Source of the DNA: Saprospiraceae bacterium
GTDB lineage: Bacteria; Bacteroidota; Bacteroidia; Chitinophagales; Saprospiraceae
Direction of reading: 5' to 3'
Assembly (NCBI GenBank): GCA_020627705.1
Contig: JAHDGJ010000017.1
Location: 16,473-80,472 of the forward strand
DNA: 64,000 bases
This document shows, one piece after another, positions 8,135 to 17,484 of this stretch (positions are counted from its first letter, which is position 1; each line of letters begins with the position of its first letter). A program made the position numbers and the translations under genes. The notes beneath the pieces are model-generated. The model saw only the letters and a program-made list of their open reading frames with translations. It made no database searches and was not told the origin of the DNA.

Positions 8135-10348
8135 ATGAAAAAACTCCGTTACACCTTTTTCTTGTTTGCTTTTTTTGCATGTGATTCAACTGAGACGAAA
8201 CAAACTTCTCTATTGAAGCCTATCGAAACCCAGGAAATGGTTTCAATTTTGAAAGATATTTCCATTCAAAGCGACCCCGCTTTAAATTACAGTATGAATA
8301 CTCAGCGTGCCGCATTAAGGTTAAAGCAACTGCAAAGCGCCAATCAAAAGGATCAGGGGGGTATTTGGATTACATACTGTAACGAACTACTCAATGCGGG
8401 TGAGAATCAAAAAGTGATTTCTGAGATAGAAAATTTTATGCAACAGAGAAATTTTACCTATACCTCTCTCTTAAAAAAAGAAACGCTTAGCATCCTTGAA
8501 GTTCTAGGCATAGCCTATCTAAGGCTAGGTGAATATTCTAATTGTTTAACCAATCATAACGATGAATCCTGCATTCTTCCCTTGACTGCCAAAGGGATTC
8601 ATAAAGACATTAATGGCTCAACAAAAGCTATTGAAATATTCTCGTTGCTTCACCAACAGTTCCCAAAAGATCAATATCGGTGGATTTTAAACCTTGCTCA
8701 CATGACCTTAGGTCATCAGCCAAGTAAAATTCCAAATTCGTACTATCTTGATTTCCCCAATTCAAACAAAGAGCAATCCGATTTCCCACCGTTCAAAGAA
8801 ATTGCGATGAATTTGGGCGTGGCACAAAATGGACTATCTGGTGGAGTTTGTTTTGATGATTTTAATAATGATGGGCTTTTGGACATTTTTTGCACTTCTT
8901 ACGGGCTTTCTGACCAGTGCAAACTTTTTATAAATAATGGTTCCTCATTTGAAGATAGGACAGTGCAAGCCGGATTAACAGGGATTGTAAGCGGTTTAAA
9001 TGCCGTACAAGCTGACTACAACAACGACGGACATATTGATATTTTAATTTTAAGAGGAGGTTGGTTACAAAAAGGTGGACATCATCCAAATTCATTGCTT
9101 CGAAATAATGGGGACGGCAGTTTTACAGATGTCAGTAAGTCTTCTAGAATACTGAGTTATCATCCTACACAAACAGCTTGTTGGTTTGACTTCAATCGAG
9201 ATGGCTTTTTAGATTTGTTTATCGGAAACGAATCGCGCAACGAGGACAAACATGCATGTGAGCTTTTTGTAAATCAAAAAGATGGGACTTTTAAAGAACA
9301 AGCAGCGCAACATAATTTAGGTCAAATTTATGGCTACGTAAAAGGAGTAGTTGCAGAAGATCTCAACAACGACAAGTGGCCTGAGTTATACATTTCTGTT
9401 TTAGGTGATAAAAATCGATTGTATAAAAACAATACTGGGAAATTTGAGGATATCTCGCAGTCTTCGAATACCTCCATGCCCGTGTATAGTTTCCCCTCAT
9501 GGATTTGGGATGTCAACAATGATGGTTTGAACGACATTGCTGTTTTTAGTTACGACATTCGAAATACCCAAGAGATTGCTTCTTCATTTACTCAAGAACT
9601 TTTGGACAAGCCGATACCCTTCGATAAGGCTAAACTATACATCAACAAAGGCAATTTACAATTTGAGGAACAAAGCCAAGCATTTGGCATTGATAAATGC
9701 ACCTATGCTATGGGCTCAAATTATGGTGATCTGGATAACGATGGCTGGTTGGACTTTTATATTGGCAATGGTTCTCCCCAATTGAACTCAGTAATACCAA
9801 ATAGAATGTTCCGAAATGTCAATGGAAAATCGTTTGAAGAAGTGACTTCAGCTGGTAGATTTGGACACATTCAAAAAGGCCATGGTGCAGCATTTGCTGA
9901 TTTTGATCAAGATGGCGATCAGGATATTTACATGGTTATGGGTGGTGCATATGAAGGTGATTTTTTCACCAACGTTCTATTCGAAAACCCAATTCAAGAG
10001 AACAATTGGATCAATTTAGATTTAGAGGGAACCAGAACAAACAAAAAAGGACAAGGAGTCAAAATTAGGATTGAACTTGAAAACGGTCGAAATATTTATC
10101 ATACGGTGGGCACAGGTGGTAGTTTTGGAGGCAACAGCTTACGATCAGAGATAGGCTTAGGAAAAGCAGAAAAAATAAAAAACCTCGAAGTGCTCTGGAC
10201 CAAAAGCGTAGCGCAGAATTTCTCAGATCTTGAAGTCAACAGCAGTTATAAAATTATTGAAGGCGATTCAATAGCACTAAAAGTAAAGTTCAAGCCACTA
10301 ATTTTTAATAAGTCTACTTCCGAACATCACCACCACCATCACCATTAA
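8135..10348 (+). CDS. FG-GAP/VCBS repeat lipoprotein with ASPIC-UnbV domain and His7 tail
   Basis: The start is taken at ATG 8135 rather than TTG 8114 because it gives a clean lipoprotein signal (FFLFAFFAC, acylated Cys). A helical, TPR-like region (about residues 30-220) precedes at least seven calcium-binding-type FG-GAP motifs such as DDFNNDGLLDIF, ADYNNDGHIDIL, GDLDNDGWLDFY and ADFDQDGDQDIY, predicting a beta-propeller. An ASPIC/UnbV domain follows (GQGVKIRIELENGR ... GLGKAEKIKNLEVLW). The protein ends in seven consecutive histidines. It is probably displayed on the cell surface; its role is unknown. A larger relative is at 47724-51074. Confidence 0.85.
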   Translation: MKKLRYTFFLFAFFACDSTETKQTSLLKPIETQEMVSILKDISIQSDPALNYSMNTQRAALRLKQLQSANQKDQGGIWITYCNELLNAGENQKVISEIENFMQQRNFTYTSLLKKETLSILEVLGIAYLRLGEYSNCLTNHNDESCILPLTAKGIHKDINGSTKAIEIFSLLHQQFPKDQYRWILNLAHMTLGHQPSKIPNSYYLDFPNSNKEQSDFPPFKEIAMNLGVAQNGLSGGVCFDDFNNDGLLDIFCTSYGLSDQCKLFINNGSSFEDRTVQAGLTGIVSGLNAVQADYNNDGHIDILILRGGWLQKGGHHPNSLLRNNGDGSFTDVSKSSRILSYHPTQTACWFDFNRDGFLDLFIGNESRNEDKHACELFVNQKDGTFKEQAAQHNLGQIYGYVKGVVAEDLNNDKWPELYISVLGDKNRLYKNNTGKFEDISQSSNTSMPVYSFPSWIWDVNNDGLNDIAVFSYDIRNTQEIASSFTQELLDKPIPFDKAKLYINKGNLQFEEQSQAFGIDKCTYAMGSNYGDLDNDGWLDFYIGNGSPQLNSVIPNRMFRNVNGKSFEEVTSAGRFGHIQKGHGAAFADFDQDGDQDIYMVMGGAYEGDFFTNVLFENPIQENNWINLDLEGTRTNKKGQGVKIRIELENGRNIYHTVGTGGSFGGNSLRSEIGLGKAEKIKNLEVLWTKSVAQNFSDLEVNSSYKIIEGDSIALKVKFKPLIFNKSTSEHHHHHHH

Positions 10349-10428
10349 TTCGGTTACAATCTTAACACCCTCATAACGAATCTTTGGACTCTATGCTCGT
10401 CTTAAAAACAACTTAGCCTTTGAGGCGT

Positions 10429-10436
10429 TAATTTTG
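10429..10436 (+). promoter_or_regulatory. -7 promoter element of the lolA-like gene
   Basis: TAATTTTG matches the Bacteroidota sigma-ABfrA -7 consensus TAnnTTTG. It ends four bases before ATG 10441, so transcription would start at or next to the start codon. Confidence 0.6.
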
Positions 10437-10440
10437 TACT

Positions 10441-11091
10441 ATGAAGAACGTTGCACTATTATTCTTTGTCTTTTTTGGCCTGCTGGGAAAAGCCCAAGAC
10501 TTGGATCCACAAGCAAAACAAATTTTGGATGATCTCAAATCGACCTATGATGCCTATTCGGCAGTAGAAATGTCTTTTTCTCTTGAAATAGAAATTCCAG
10601 AACAAGCCATGGAAACGCAAAAAGGCAGCATTATTCAATCTGGAAAGAAATATAAGATTGACCTAGATGACCAATCTATCTATTGTAATGGAAGCGTGGT
10701 GTGGGTGCATTTAAAAACCAACAAGGAAGTTCAAATAAACGATTACGAAGAAGACATGGGCGGTGAATTGATGTCTCCAAATGATTTGCTTAATGTATAC
10801 GAATCTGGAGAATACGAATATGCCTTAGTCAATGAAGAACGTCAAGATGGAGTTAAAGTTCAACAAATCGAGTTTAAACCAACGGATCGAGATTCGGAAT
10901 ATTCCAAAATGAGATTGAGTGTAATCAAAGGCAAGAAGCGAATTCAACAAGTCAAAGTGTTTGCAAAAGACGGTTCTAGATTCACCATGAAAGTGCATGA
11001 AACATTGCCCAATAAAAAATATACTCCAGAAACATTCGAATTTGACGGCTCCAAATTTCCTGAAGTGTATATCGAAGATTTGAGGCTTTAA
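10441..11091 (+). CDS. lolA: LolA-like outer-membrane lipoprotein carrier
   Basis: A 216-residue periplasmic protein with signal peptide MKNVALLFFVFFGLLGKAQ. It follows the LolA pattern: an N-terminal helix (QAKQILDDLKSTYDAYSAVEMSFSL), strands ending GSIIQSGKKYKIDLDDQSIYCNG, then W-HLKTNKEVQINDYEED and a second half with DGVKVQQIEFKP. LolA ferries lipoproteins from the inner to the outer membrane. In Bacteroidota it is often near ftsK; here they are about 4 kb apart with hydrolase, tetR and FG-GAP genes between. Confidence 0.85.
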   Translation: MKNVALLFFVFFGLLGKAQDLDPQAKQILDDLKSTYDAYSAVEMSFSLEIEIPEQAMETQKGSIIQSGKKYKIDLDDQSIYCNGSVVWVHLKTNKEVQINDYEEDMGGELMSPNDLLNVYESGEYEYALVNEERQDGVKVQQIEFKPTDRDSEYSKMRLSVIKGKKRIQQVKVFAKDGSRFTMKVHETLPNKKYTPETFEFDGSKFPEVYIEDLRL

Positions 11092-11139
11092 TCTCGAAGA
11101 TTCGACTCATCAATTCGAGCTTTAGCTTATCTTAGTTTG

Positions 11140-12657
11140 ATGGGTTGGAAATCGAAAACCATACGACCATTTGCCAAAATTATTTCGGCTAAGATCAAAA
11201 GGGATGCAGCACAAGCTGTAAACGATCAACACAGAATTTTTAGGACCCTCCTGAGCAAAGCGAGACAAACATCCTTTGGCCATGATCATGGGTTTAAGCA
11301 AATACAAAGCCATGCAGACTTCGCCAAAAATGTCCCTATTGCAACATACGAAGAGCTCCAAGCTTATATTGGTAGAGTGCTGAATGGAGAACCCAATGTA
11401 CTTTGGCCTGGACGGCCGCTTTATTTGGCCAAAACCTCTGGTACCACCTCAGGCGTAAAATATATCCCAATAACCAAAGCGAGTCTGCCAAATCATATGA
11501 ATACCGCACGCAATGCTCTGTTGAGTTTTGCATTTCGCAAAAAACGATTGAGCATTTTTGACGGAAAGTTGATTTTTATGTCTGGTTCTCCGGAGCTATC
11601 AAACAAATCCGGAATGAAGGTTGGAAGACTGTCCGGAATCGTAAATCATGAAATACCCAAATGGGCCTTGAGTAATCAAATCCCTACATATGATACCAAC
11701 TGCATTGAAGATTGGGAAGCCAAATTGGATGCCATGGCAGAAGAATCTATTGGGTCTGACTTGCGCCTTATTTCTGGCATACCTCCATGGGTACAAATGT
11801 TTTATGAAGTTTTGTTGAAAAAAACTGGGAAAGATTCCATCAAAGAGCTCTTTCCAAATTTTGAAATTTTCGCTTATGGTGGCGTTAATTATAGTCCCTA
11901 TAAAGAAAGTCTAAAAAATTTAGCAGGTTTTGAAGTTCCCTCTTTCGAAACCTACCCTGCTTCTGAGGGGTTTATTGCATTTCAAGATGAATCAAACGAA
12001 GACGGATTGCTTCTCAATTCCAACTCGGGAATCTTTTTTGAATTTATCCCTGTTTCAGAAATACATGCGGACAATCCAATACGACTTACACTAGAAGATG
12101 TAGAACTCCACAAAGATTATGTCGTCATCTTAAACAACAATGCAGGCCTTTGGGGCTATAATATTGGGGATACCATCCAATTCGTCTCCAAAGCCCCTTA
12201 CCGATTGGTGGTCAGTGGCCGAGTGAAGCATTACACCTCTGCCTTTGGCGAACATGTTATTGCCAAGGAAGTAGAATCCGCTTTTGCTCAGGCAGCAGCT
12301 TCGCACAAGGTTCAGGTCAACGAATTCACTGTTGCACCACAAGTAAACCCAGTAACAAACAATTTGCCTTATCACGAATGGTTTATCGAATTCGAGCAAG
12401 AGCCGCAGGATTTGAAAAAGTTTGCCTTAGACATTGATCAACACCTCAGAAAACAAAATATTTACTACGATGACCTCATCAAAGGCAATATTTTGCAGCC
12501 CTTAATTATTCGGAAACTAAAAAAATCCTCCTTTCAAGAGTACATGAAATCTATTGGAAAATTAGGGGGTCAAAATAAAGTTCCACGTCTTTCTAATGAT
12601 AGAAAAATTGCAAAACAATTAAATCAATACATAGTGGTGGATGAAGTGGAAGTCTAA
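11140..12657 (+). CDS. GH3-family acyl-acid-amido synthetase-like protein, copy 1
   Basis: The 505-residue protein belongs to the GH3 branch of the adenylating (ANL) superfamily, named after plant auxin-conjugating enzymes. It carries the phosphate-binding loop KTSGTTSGVKYIPIT near residue 100 and a second core motif FETYPASEGFIAFQ. Adenylation of a carboxylic acid and amide formation is the family reaction; the bacterial substrates are unknown to me. ATG 11140 is used instead of the TTG one codon earlier. The 3' end overlaps the second GH3 gene by 17 bases in another frame. Confidence 0.85.
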   Translation: MGWKSKTIRPFAKIISAKIKRDAAQAVNDQHRIFRTLLSKARQTSFGHDHGFKQIQSHADFAKNVPIATYEELQAYIGRVLNGEPNVLWPGRPLYLAKTSGTTSGVKYIPITKASLPNHMNTARNALLSFAFRKKRLSIFDGKLIFMSGSPELSNKSGMKVGRLSGIVNHEIPKWALSNQIPTYDTNCIEDWEAKLDAMAEESIGSDLRLISGIPPWVQMFYEVLLKKTGKDSIKELFPNFEIFAYGGVNYSPYKESLKNLAGFEVPSFETYPASEGFIAFQDESNEDGLLLNSNSGIFFEFIPVSEIHADNPIRLTLEDVELHKDYVVILNNNAGLWGYNIGDTIQFVSKAPYRLVVSGRVKHYTSAFGEHVIAKEVESAFAQAAASHKVQVNEFTVAPQVNPVTNNLPYHEWFIEFEQEPQDLKKFALDIDQHLRKQNIYYDDLIKGNILQPLIIRKLKKSSFQEYMKSIGKLGGQNKVPRLSNDRKIAKQLNQYIVVDEVEV

Positions 12658-14137
12658 AATATTGTCACCCTATGCGAAGTGGATCTCGCATAAGATCTCT
12701 GCTGATGCCAAAAACGCGGTTAGAGATCAAGAAAGAATATTACTGAGGAATCTTGGCTTTGCTCAAAATACACTCTTTGGCAAGCAGCATGATTTTAAAT
12801 CCATCCATTCTTATGCGGCCTATAAAAAAAGGGTGCCTCTTCAAAATTTTGAGCATTTTAGGCCATTTGTCAATCAAGTCATTGAAGGTAAAAAAAACGT
12901 TTTATGGCCTGGCATTCCCAAATATATCGTGGGTACTGCAGGTACCACAAGCGGCATTAAGCACATTCCTTTATCTAAGCAGATTCTTCCGATTCATATC
13001 AAAACTGCCGTGAATGCAGGGATACATTATGCGTATAAAAATGGGATCATGGACATGTTTGATGGCCATCTCATTTTTTTAACAGGAAGTCCTCAACTCA
13101 AAAATTTGGGTAAAATTCCGAGTGGAAGGTTATCTGGCATTGTCAATCACGAAATCCCAAGATGGCTTAGATCTTCGCAAATTCCAAGCTTTAAAACCAA
13201 TTGCATTGAAGATTGGGAAACTAAAATTTCTAAAATAGCCGAAGAAGCCCTTGACACTGACCTACGCATGATCAGTGGCATTTCCCCTTGGCTTGTTATG
13301 TTTTTTCAACGACTCCTGGATATGAGTGGAAAAGAAAATATCATAGAAATTTTTCCCCACTTAAAAATGATTATTCACGGCGGCGTAAGTTATGAGCCGT
13401 ACAAAAAGATATTCCAAAAGTATATCGGAAAACAAATCCCTTTTGTCGAAACCTATCCGGCAACAGAAGCGTTTGTTGGATTCCAAGATGGACCAGAGGA
13501 GAATGGGCTTTTGTTAAACAGCAATGCAGGAGTGCATTTTGAGTTTATCCCATTAGATGAAATTTCATCAACAACACCAACAAGATTGTCCTTGAAGGAG
13601 GTTGAGCTTGATCAAAAATATGCCTTAGTCATCAACAACAATTCCGGATTGTGGGCCTATATGATTGGGGATGCGGTGCAATTTACAACCCTTGCCCCCT
13701 ACCGTTTGAAGCATGTCGGTAGAAGCCAGCAATATCTGTCAGCATTTGGTGAGCATCTGCTTGCGCACGACGTAGAATCTGCCATGACCAGAGCCGCAAA
13801 TAAATCAGATGCGATTGTTAAAGAATTTAGTGTGGCCCCTTTCGTATCGTCAAAGAATTCGCATCATCAATGGCTTGTAGAGTTCGAGCAAGTGCCCTCC
13901 AACCCTGTTCAATTTGCCCAAGAGTTGGACAGAGAAATGCAAAAGCAGAATTTCCATTACAAAGATTTAGTTCGAGGCAATGTGATCCAACCACTCCAAG
14001 TTTTGCCCTTGAACCCTGGAGTGTTTCAAAAATACTTCAAAGCGGAAGGTAAGCTTGGTGGCCAAAACAAGGTGCCTCGACTGAGCGACAACAGAAAGAT
14101 TGCGGATTCTCTCTTAGCATTACAAAAAGAGATGTAG
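12641..14137 (+). CDS. GH3-family acyl-acid-amido synthetase-like protein, copy 2
   Basis: This 498-residue protein is a clear paralogue of the upstream gene. The two share the N-terminal pattern (WKSKILSPYAKWISHKI), the loop GTAGTTSGIKHIPLS, the motif FVETYPATEAFVGFQ and the C-terminal GGQNKVPRLSDNRKIA. The 17-base overlap with the first copy implies translational coupling. Tandem copies that kept all core motifs suggest two related substrates or a heteromeric enzyme, an inference only. Confidence 0.85.
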   Translation: MKWKSKILSPYAKWISHKISADAKNAVRDQERILLRNLGFAQNTLFGKQHDFKSIHSYAAYKKRVPLQNFEHFRPFVNQVIEGKKNVLWPGIPKYIVGTAGTTSGIKHIPLSKQILPIHIKTAVNAGIHYAYKNGIMDMFDGHLIFLTGSPQLKNLGKIPSGRLSGIVNHEIPRWLRSSQIPSFKTNCIEDWETKISKIAEEALDTDLRMISGISPWLVMFFQRLLDMSGKENIIEIFPHLKMIIHGGVSYEPYKKIFQKYIGKQIPFVETYPATEAFVGFQDGPEENGLLLNSNAGVHFEFIPLDEISSTTPTRLSLKEVELDQKYALVINNNSGLWAYMIGDAVQFTTLAPYRLKHVGRSQQYLSAFGEHLLAHDVESAMTRAANKSDAIVKEFSVAPFVSSKNSHHQWLVEFEQVPSNPVQFAQELDREMQKQNFHYKDLVRGNVIQPLQVLPLNPGVFQKYFKAEGKLGGQNKVPRLSDNRKIADSLLALQKEM

Positions 14138-14163
14138 TTTTCGGTATCCCTTACACAACTTGT

Positions 14164-14565
14164 ATGAAATCAATCTCTTTTTTTAAATCATACTTTGTCA
14201 GTTTCTTACTACTATGTTCTCTTGCCTGCAGTAAAAAATGGACCAGCAAAGATTTATGGGGAGAATGGGTTACTGTTTCCTGGAATAAAAAGCTTTCCGG
14301 TGAAACAATACCCGATCAGATAAACTTAAATTTTTTCACGAACCAAACATTTGAAGTCGAAAGAAATTCTATTTCGAATCTAGGAAACTATATCAATGGA
14401 TCAGATCAATTCATTATCCCTGGACAGGGGCGAGAGGATATTCACGCCAATATTGTTTTGCTCAACAAAGACAGCTTAAAACTAGAGCTCATCAATGAGG
14501 GAATTGTAGAACATCTTTTGTTGGTCAGAAAAGGATGTGCTTGTCTAAATTTGTCATACCAATAA
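14164..14565 (+). CDS. Small lipocalin-like lipoprotein, copy 1
   Basis: A 133-residue lipoprotein with signal FVSFLLLCSLAC and acylated Cys. The mature part starts with KDLWGEWVTVSW, a strand pattern typical of lipocalin-like or META-like beta-barrel proteins of Bacteroidota, and ends LEL-NEGIVEHLLLVRK. A paralogue follows at 14634. Function is unknown; it is probably anchored in the outer membrane. Confidence 0.6.
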   Translation: MKSISFFKSYFVSFLLLCSLACSKKWTSKDLWGEWVTVSWNKKLSGETIPDQINLNFFTNQTFEVERNSISNLGNYINGSDQFIIPGQGREDIHANIVLLNKDSLKLELINEGIVEHLLLVRKGCACLNLSYQ

Positions 14566-14633
14566 TTGCCATTAATTCTTTAGAATATTTTCTTGATTCC
14601 AACTATTTTACAATGGACGCAATCCACAATTTT

Positions 14634-14996
14634 ATGAAATGTCACCCATCTTTGTTTGTTTTATTTTGCATGTTTTTGCTTAGTTCTTGCCAACCTAAGT
14701 ATACACCGGAGGACCTTTTTGGAGAGTGGGAAACCGTTTCCTGGACCATAGAAAGCAATGGCCAAGCGATAGATCAAAAAATGGACTTTAGTTTTTTTGA
14801 AGATAAAACCTACAAAGTAGATTACGGATCAATCATCGAAGAAGGTAAATTTTGGACTGAAACCGAGTACCTCGTCACTGTAGAAAATGGGCAGTACGAA
14901 AAGAAAGTAAAGATTCTTAACATTACGCAAGACAGTTTTGTATTTCAAATGAACCGAGGCGGCCGTTTAGAGCATGTGATATTGATCAGAGAATGA
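14634..14996 (+). CDS. Small lipocalin-like lipoprotein, copy 2
   Basis: The start is placed at ATG 14634 because it gives a proper lipoprotein signal (SLFVLFCMFLLSSC); the longer frame from 14535 overlaps the previous gene. The mature protein begins EDLFGEWETVSW and ends RGGRLEHVILIRE, matching the upstream copy (LWGEWVTVSW ... VEHLLLVRK). The pair is therefore a tandem duplication with moderate divergence. Function is unknown. Confidence 0.6.
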   Translation: MKCHPSLFVLFCMFLLSSCQPKYTPEDLFGEWETVSWTIESNGQAIDQKMDFSFFEDKTYKVDYGSIIEEGKFWTETEYLVTVENGQYEKKVKILNITQDSFVFQMNRGGRLEHVILIRE

Positions 14997-15092
14997 GTAT
15001 TTTAGGCAAAAAGAATCTTTTTAGCCCTCAAATATTAAAGTTTCTTTAATAAGGTTGCCTTTTTAAATCTCATTTCGTTAACTAAATAGTAT

Positions 15093-15100
15093 TAATTTTG
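15093..15100 (+). promoter_or_regulatory. -7 promoter element of the bamD operon
   Basis: TAATTTTG matches TAnnTTTG and ends seven bases before ATG 15108, leaving almost no 5' leader. It would drive the operon from bamD to purN. Confidence 0.6.
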
Positions 15101-15107
15101 CAGCCGC

Positions 15108-15905
15108 ATGTGGAGAACCGTAAGTTTAGTAGCACTTGTATTTTGTTTGCTGTCTTGTAAGACCGATTTCGAACGAATTCGCTCTAGTACAGATCCTGCA
15201 AAAATTTATCAAGCAGCTAATCAATATTTCAAGGATGGTAAATGGTATAATGCCCAGACATTATATGAGCAAATCATTCCTTTTTACAGAGGAAAAGCTG
15301 AGGCAGAGGACCTCTTTTACAACTATGCCTATACCCATTACAACATGGGGGATTTTATCTTATCCTCGCATTACTTTAGGAGCTTTGCTACCTCCTTTTA
15401 CAATAGTCCTAGAAAAGAGGAGTGCGAATTCATGTCTGCATACAGCAATTACAAAATGAGCCCTTCCCACAAACTAGATCAATCCTTCTCGCAAAAAGCC
15501 ATTGATGGGTTTCAAAATTTCGTTAATCTTTATCCAGAAAGCGAAAGAGCGCCAGAATGCAATGATTTAATCGATGAACTAAGGGCTAAAATGGAGCGAA
15601 AAGCATTTGATCAAGGCATGTTGTATTTTGACCTAAAACAATATGCTTCGTCTATACACAGCTTCAGAACCATGCTGAGCAATTTCCCAGCCTCCAAGAA
15701 AGCAGAAGAGGTCCGATATTTGATTATCAAGGCTGGATATCAATACGCAGACAACAGTATCTTTACTAAAAAATCAGAAAGATTTGATGAAGTTATTTCT
15801 GACATCAAAACCTTTCAGAAAAAATATCCATCTTCTAAATACAAAAAGGAGATGAAGCAACTAAAAGAGGACAGTAATTTAAAGTACATTAAATACAAAT
15901 CATGA
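15108..15905 (+). CDS. bamD: Outer-membrane assembly lipoprotein BamD
   Basis: A 265-residue lipoprotein with signal LVALVFCLLSC. TPR-type repeats fill the protein: YQAANQYFKDGKWYNAQTLY, DLFYNYAYTHYNMGDFILSS and AFDQGMLYFDLKQYASSIHS. This is the layout of BamD/YfiO, the essential partner of BamA in folding outer-membrane proteins. Its stop overlaps the next gene's ATG (ATGA). The order bamD, omega-like, coaBC, DUF4835 is typical of Bacteroidota and supports the call. Confidence 0.88.
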   Translation: MWRTVSLVALVFCLLSCKTDFERIRSSTDPAKIYQAANQYFKDGKWYNAQTLYEQIIPFYRGKAEAEDLFYNYAYTHYNMGDFILSSHYFRSFATSFYNSPRKEECEFMSAYSNYKMSPSHKLDQSFSQKAIDGFQNFVNLYPESERAPECNDLIDELRAKMERKAFDQGMLYFDLKQYASSIHSFRTMLSNFPASKKAEEVRYLIIKAGYQYADNSIFTKKSERFDEVISDIKTFQKKYPSSKYKKEMKQLKEDSNLKYIKYKS

Positions 15906-16270
15906 CAGATATCAAATCTAAAGTTCAAGGCATTGAAGCAAACTGCCAAGCTAGAAATATCGAATCTTTTACTGGCAATACTCAAAACATTTATGAGGCA
16001 ATATCAGTGATTGATAAAAGAGCTCGCCAGTTGGCTGTTGATATCAAAGAAGAGCTTCACGGCAAATTAGAAGAGTTTGCAGTTCAGACTGATACGATTG
16101 AAGAAATTCATGAAAACAAAGAGCAAATTGAGATTTCTAAATTCTACGAAAGAATGCCAAATCCTGCACTCATTGCTACTCATGAATTCTTAAACAAAAA
16201 GTTAGATCACCGCTATAAAGGAGAAGAGAAAGAACAAGAAGCGAGTGAAGAAGAACTTCCTGCTGAATAA
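15902..16270 (+). CDS. rpoZ: RNA polymerase omega-like subunit (Rpb6 family)
   Basis: The 122-residue acidic protein contains NIYEAISVIDKRARQLAVDIK, the conserved helix pattern of omega/Rpb6 proteins that binds the beta-prime subunit and stabilises RNA polymerase. The C-terminal extension is charged and longer than in proteobacterial omega. It overlaps bamD by four bases and precedes coaBC, the usual Bacteroidota position of this gene. I rely on both the motif and the neighbourhood. Confidence 0.8.
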   Translation: MTDIKSKVQGIEANCQARNIESFTGNTQNIYEAISVIDKRARQLAVDIKEELHGKLEEFAVQTDTIEEIHENKEQIEISKFYERMPNPALIATHEFLNKKLDHRYKGEEKEQEASEEELPAE

Positions 16271-16278
16271 GAATATAG

Positions 16279-17475
16279 GTGTCTTTAAACACTAAAAAAT
16301 TTATCGTCGGCGTATCGGGAAGTATAGCGGCTTACAAGGCGTTGTACTTAGTTCGATTACTGGTCAAACAAGGTGCTGAGGTCAAAGTAATTATGACGGA
16401 GTCAGCACAGAAGTTTGTCTCTCGATTATCCTTTTCTACCCTTTCCAAAAATCCTGTGTATTCGAGTGTTACAGATGGCGAAGCTTGGAATAATCATGTT
16501 GAGTTAGGCCTTTGGGCAGATGCTTTAATTATAGCCCCTGCAACAGCTGCAACCATTGGACGCGCAGCAAATGGCATTGCAGATAATATTATTTCGGCGG
16601 TATATCTCTCAGCCAAATGCCCCGTTTTTTTTGCTCCTGCTATGGATCGAGATATGTGGCTCCATCCTTCCACTCAAGCAAATATTGAAAAACTAAACTC
16701 TTATGGAGATCAAATCCTTCCCGTAGGTGATGGAGAACTTGCAAGTGGATTAGAGGGCAAAGGAAGGTTAGCAGAGCCAGAAGAAATTATCTCCTTTGTA
16801 AGCCAATCGCTTTCAAAAAAAAAAGACCTAGAGGGTAAAACTGTTTTACTTACAGCTGGGCCAACTATAGAAAAAATAGATCCCGCTCGATTCATCAGCA
16901 ATCCTTCGAGTGGGAAGATGGGAATTGCTCTTGCCGAAGAATGTGCTGCTAGAGGAGCCGATGTAAAACTTGTACTGGGACCAACTTCTCTTCGACCTAC
17001 GTCCTCCAAAAATATTGAAATCATCAATGTACAATCAGCAACAGATATGTACGAGGCGGCACATAAATTCTTTCCAAGCTGTAATGTGGCTATTTTGGCA
17101 GCTGCGGTTGCAGATTATACTCCGATCCAATATGCCGAAAACAAAATCAAAAAGAAAGAAGGCAACTTAGTAGTTGAGCTTAAAAGAACGACTGATATTG
17201 CCAAAACATTGGGGCAAATAAAATCGAAAAACCAGTACATTATTGGTTTTGCCTTAGAATCTCAAAACGAAATTGAAAATGCAAAAGCCAAATTGCAAAA
17301 GAAAAACTTTGATTTTATCGTTTTAAATTCATTAAGAGACAAAGGAGCAGGTTTTAAAACGGATACAAATAAAATTTCTATTATACATAAGGACAATAGA
17401 ATTAATAAGTATGAGTTAAAACCTAAGAAAGATGTCGCGGTTGATATTGTAGATGAAATTGTTGGCTTGAATTAG
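16279..17475 (+). CDS. coaBC: Bifunctional phosphopantothenoylcysteine decarboxylase / synthetase
   Basis: A 398-residue fusion used in coenzyme A synthesis. The N-terminal half is the flavin-dependent CoaC decarboxylase: GVSGSIAAYKAL, active-site NHVELGLWAD and the PAMDRDMW substrate clamp. The C-terminal CoaB half starts at about residue 190 with LTAGPTIEKIDPARFISNPSSGKMG and contains the NKIKKK segment expected for CTP-dependent ligation of cysteine. The start is GTG at 16279, eight bases after the omega stop. Confidence 0.95.
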   Translation: MSLNTKKFIVGVSGSIAAYKALYLVRLLVKQGAEVKVIMTESAQKFVSRLSFSTLSKNPVYSSVTDGEAWNNHVELGLWADALIIAPATAATIGRAANGIADNIISAVYLSAKCPVFFAPAMDRDMWLHPSTQANIEKLNSYGDQILPVGDGELASGLEGKGRLAEPEEIISFVSQSLSKKKDLEGKTVLLTAGPTIEKIDPARFISNPSSGKMGIALAEECAARGADVKLVLGPTSLRPTSSKNIEIINVQSATDMYEAAHKFFPSCNVAILAAAVADYTPIQYAENKIKKKEGNLVVELKRTTDIAKTLGQIKSKNQYIIGFALESQNEIENAKAKLQKKNFDFIVLNSLRDKGAGFKTDTNKISIIHKDNRINKYELKPKKDVAVDIVDEIVGLN

Positions 17476-17484
17476 AATTATACT

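Noticed and set aside
10322..10348. Cloning-vector His tag contamination
   Set aside because: Codons are mixed and the surrounding sequence continues as normal chromosome with the downstream lolA-like gene and its promoter.
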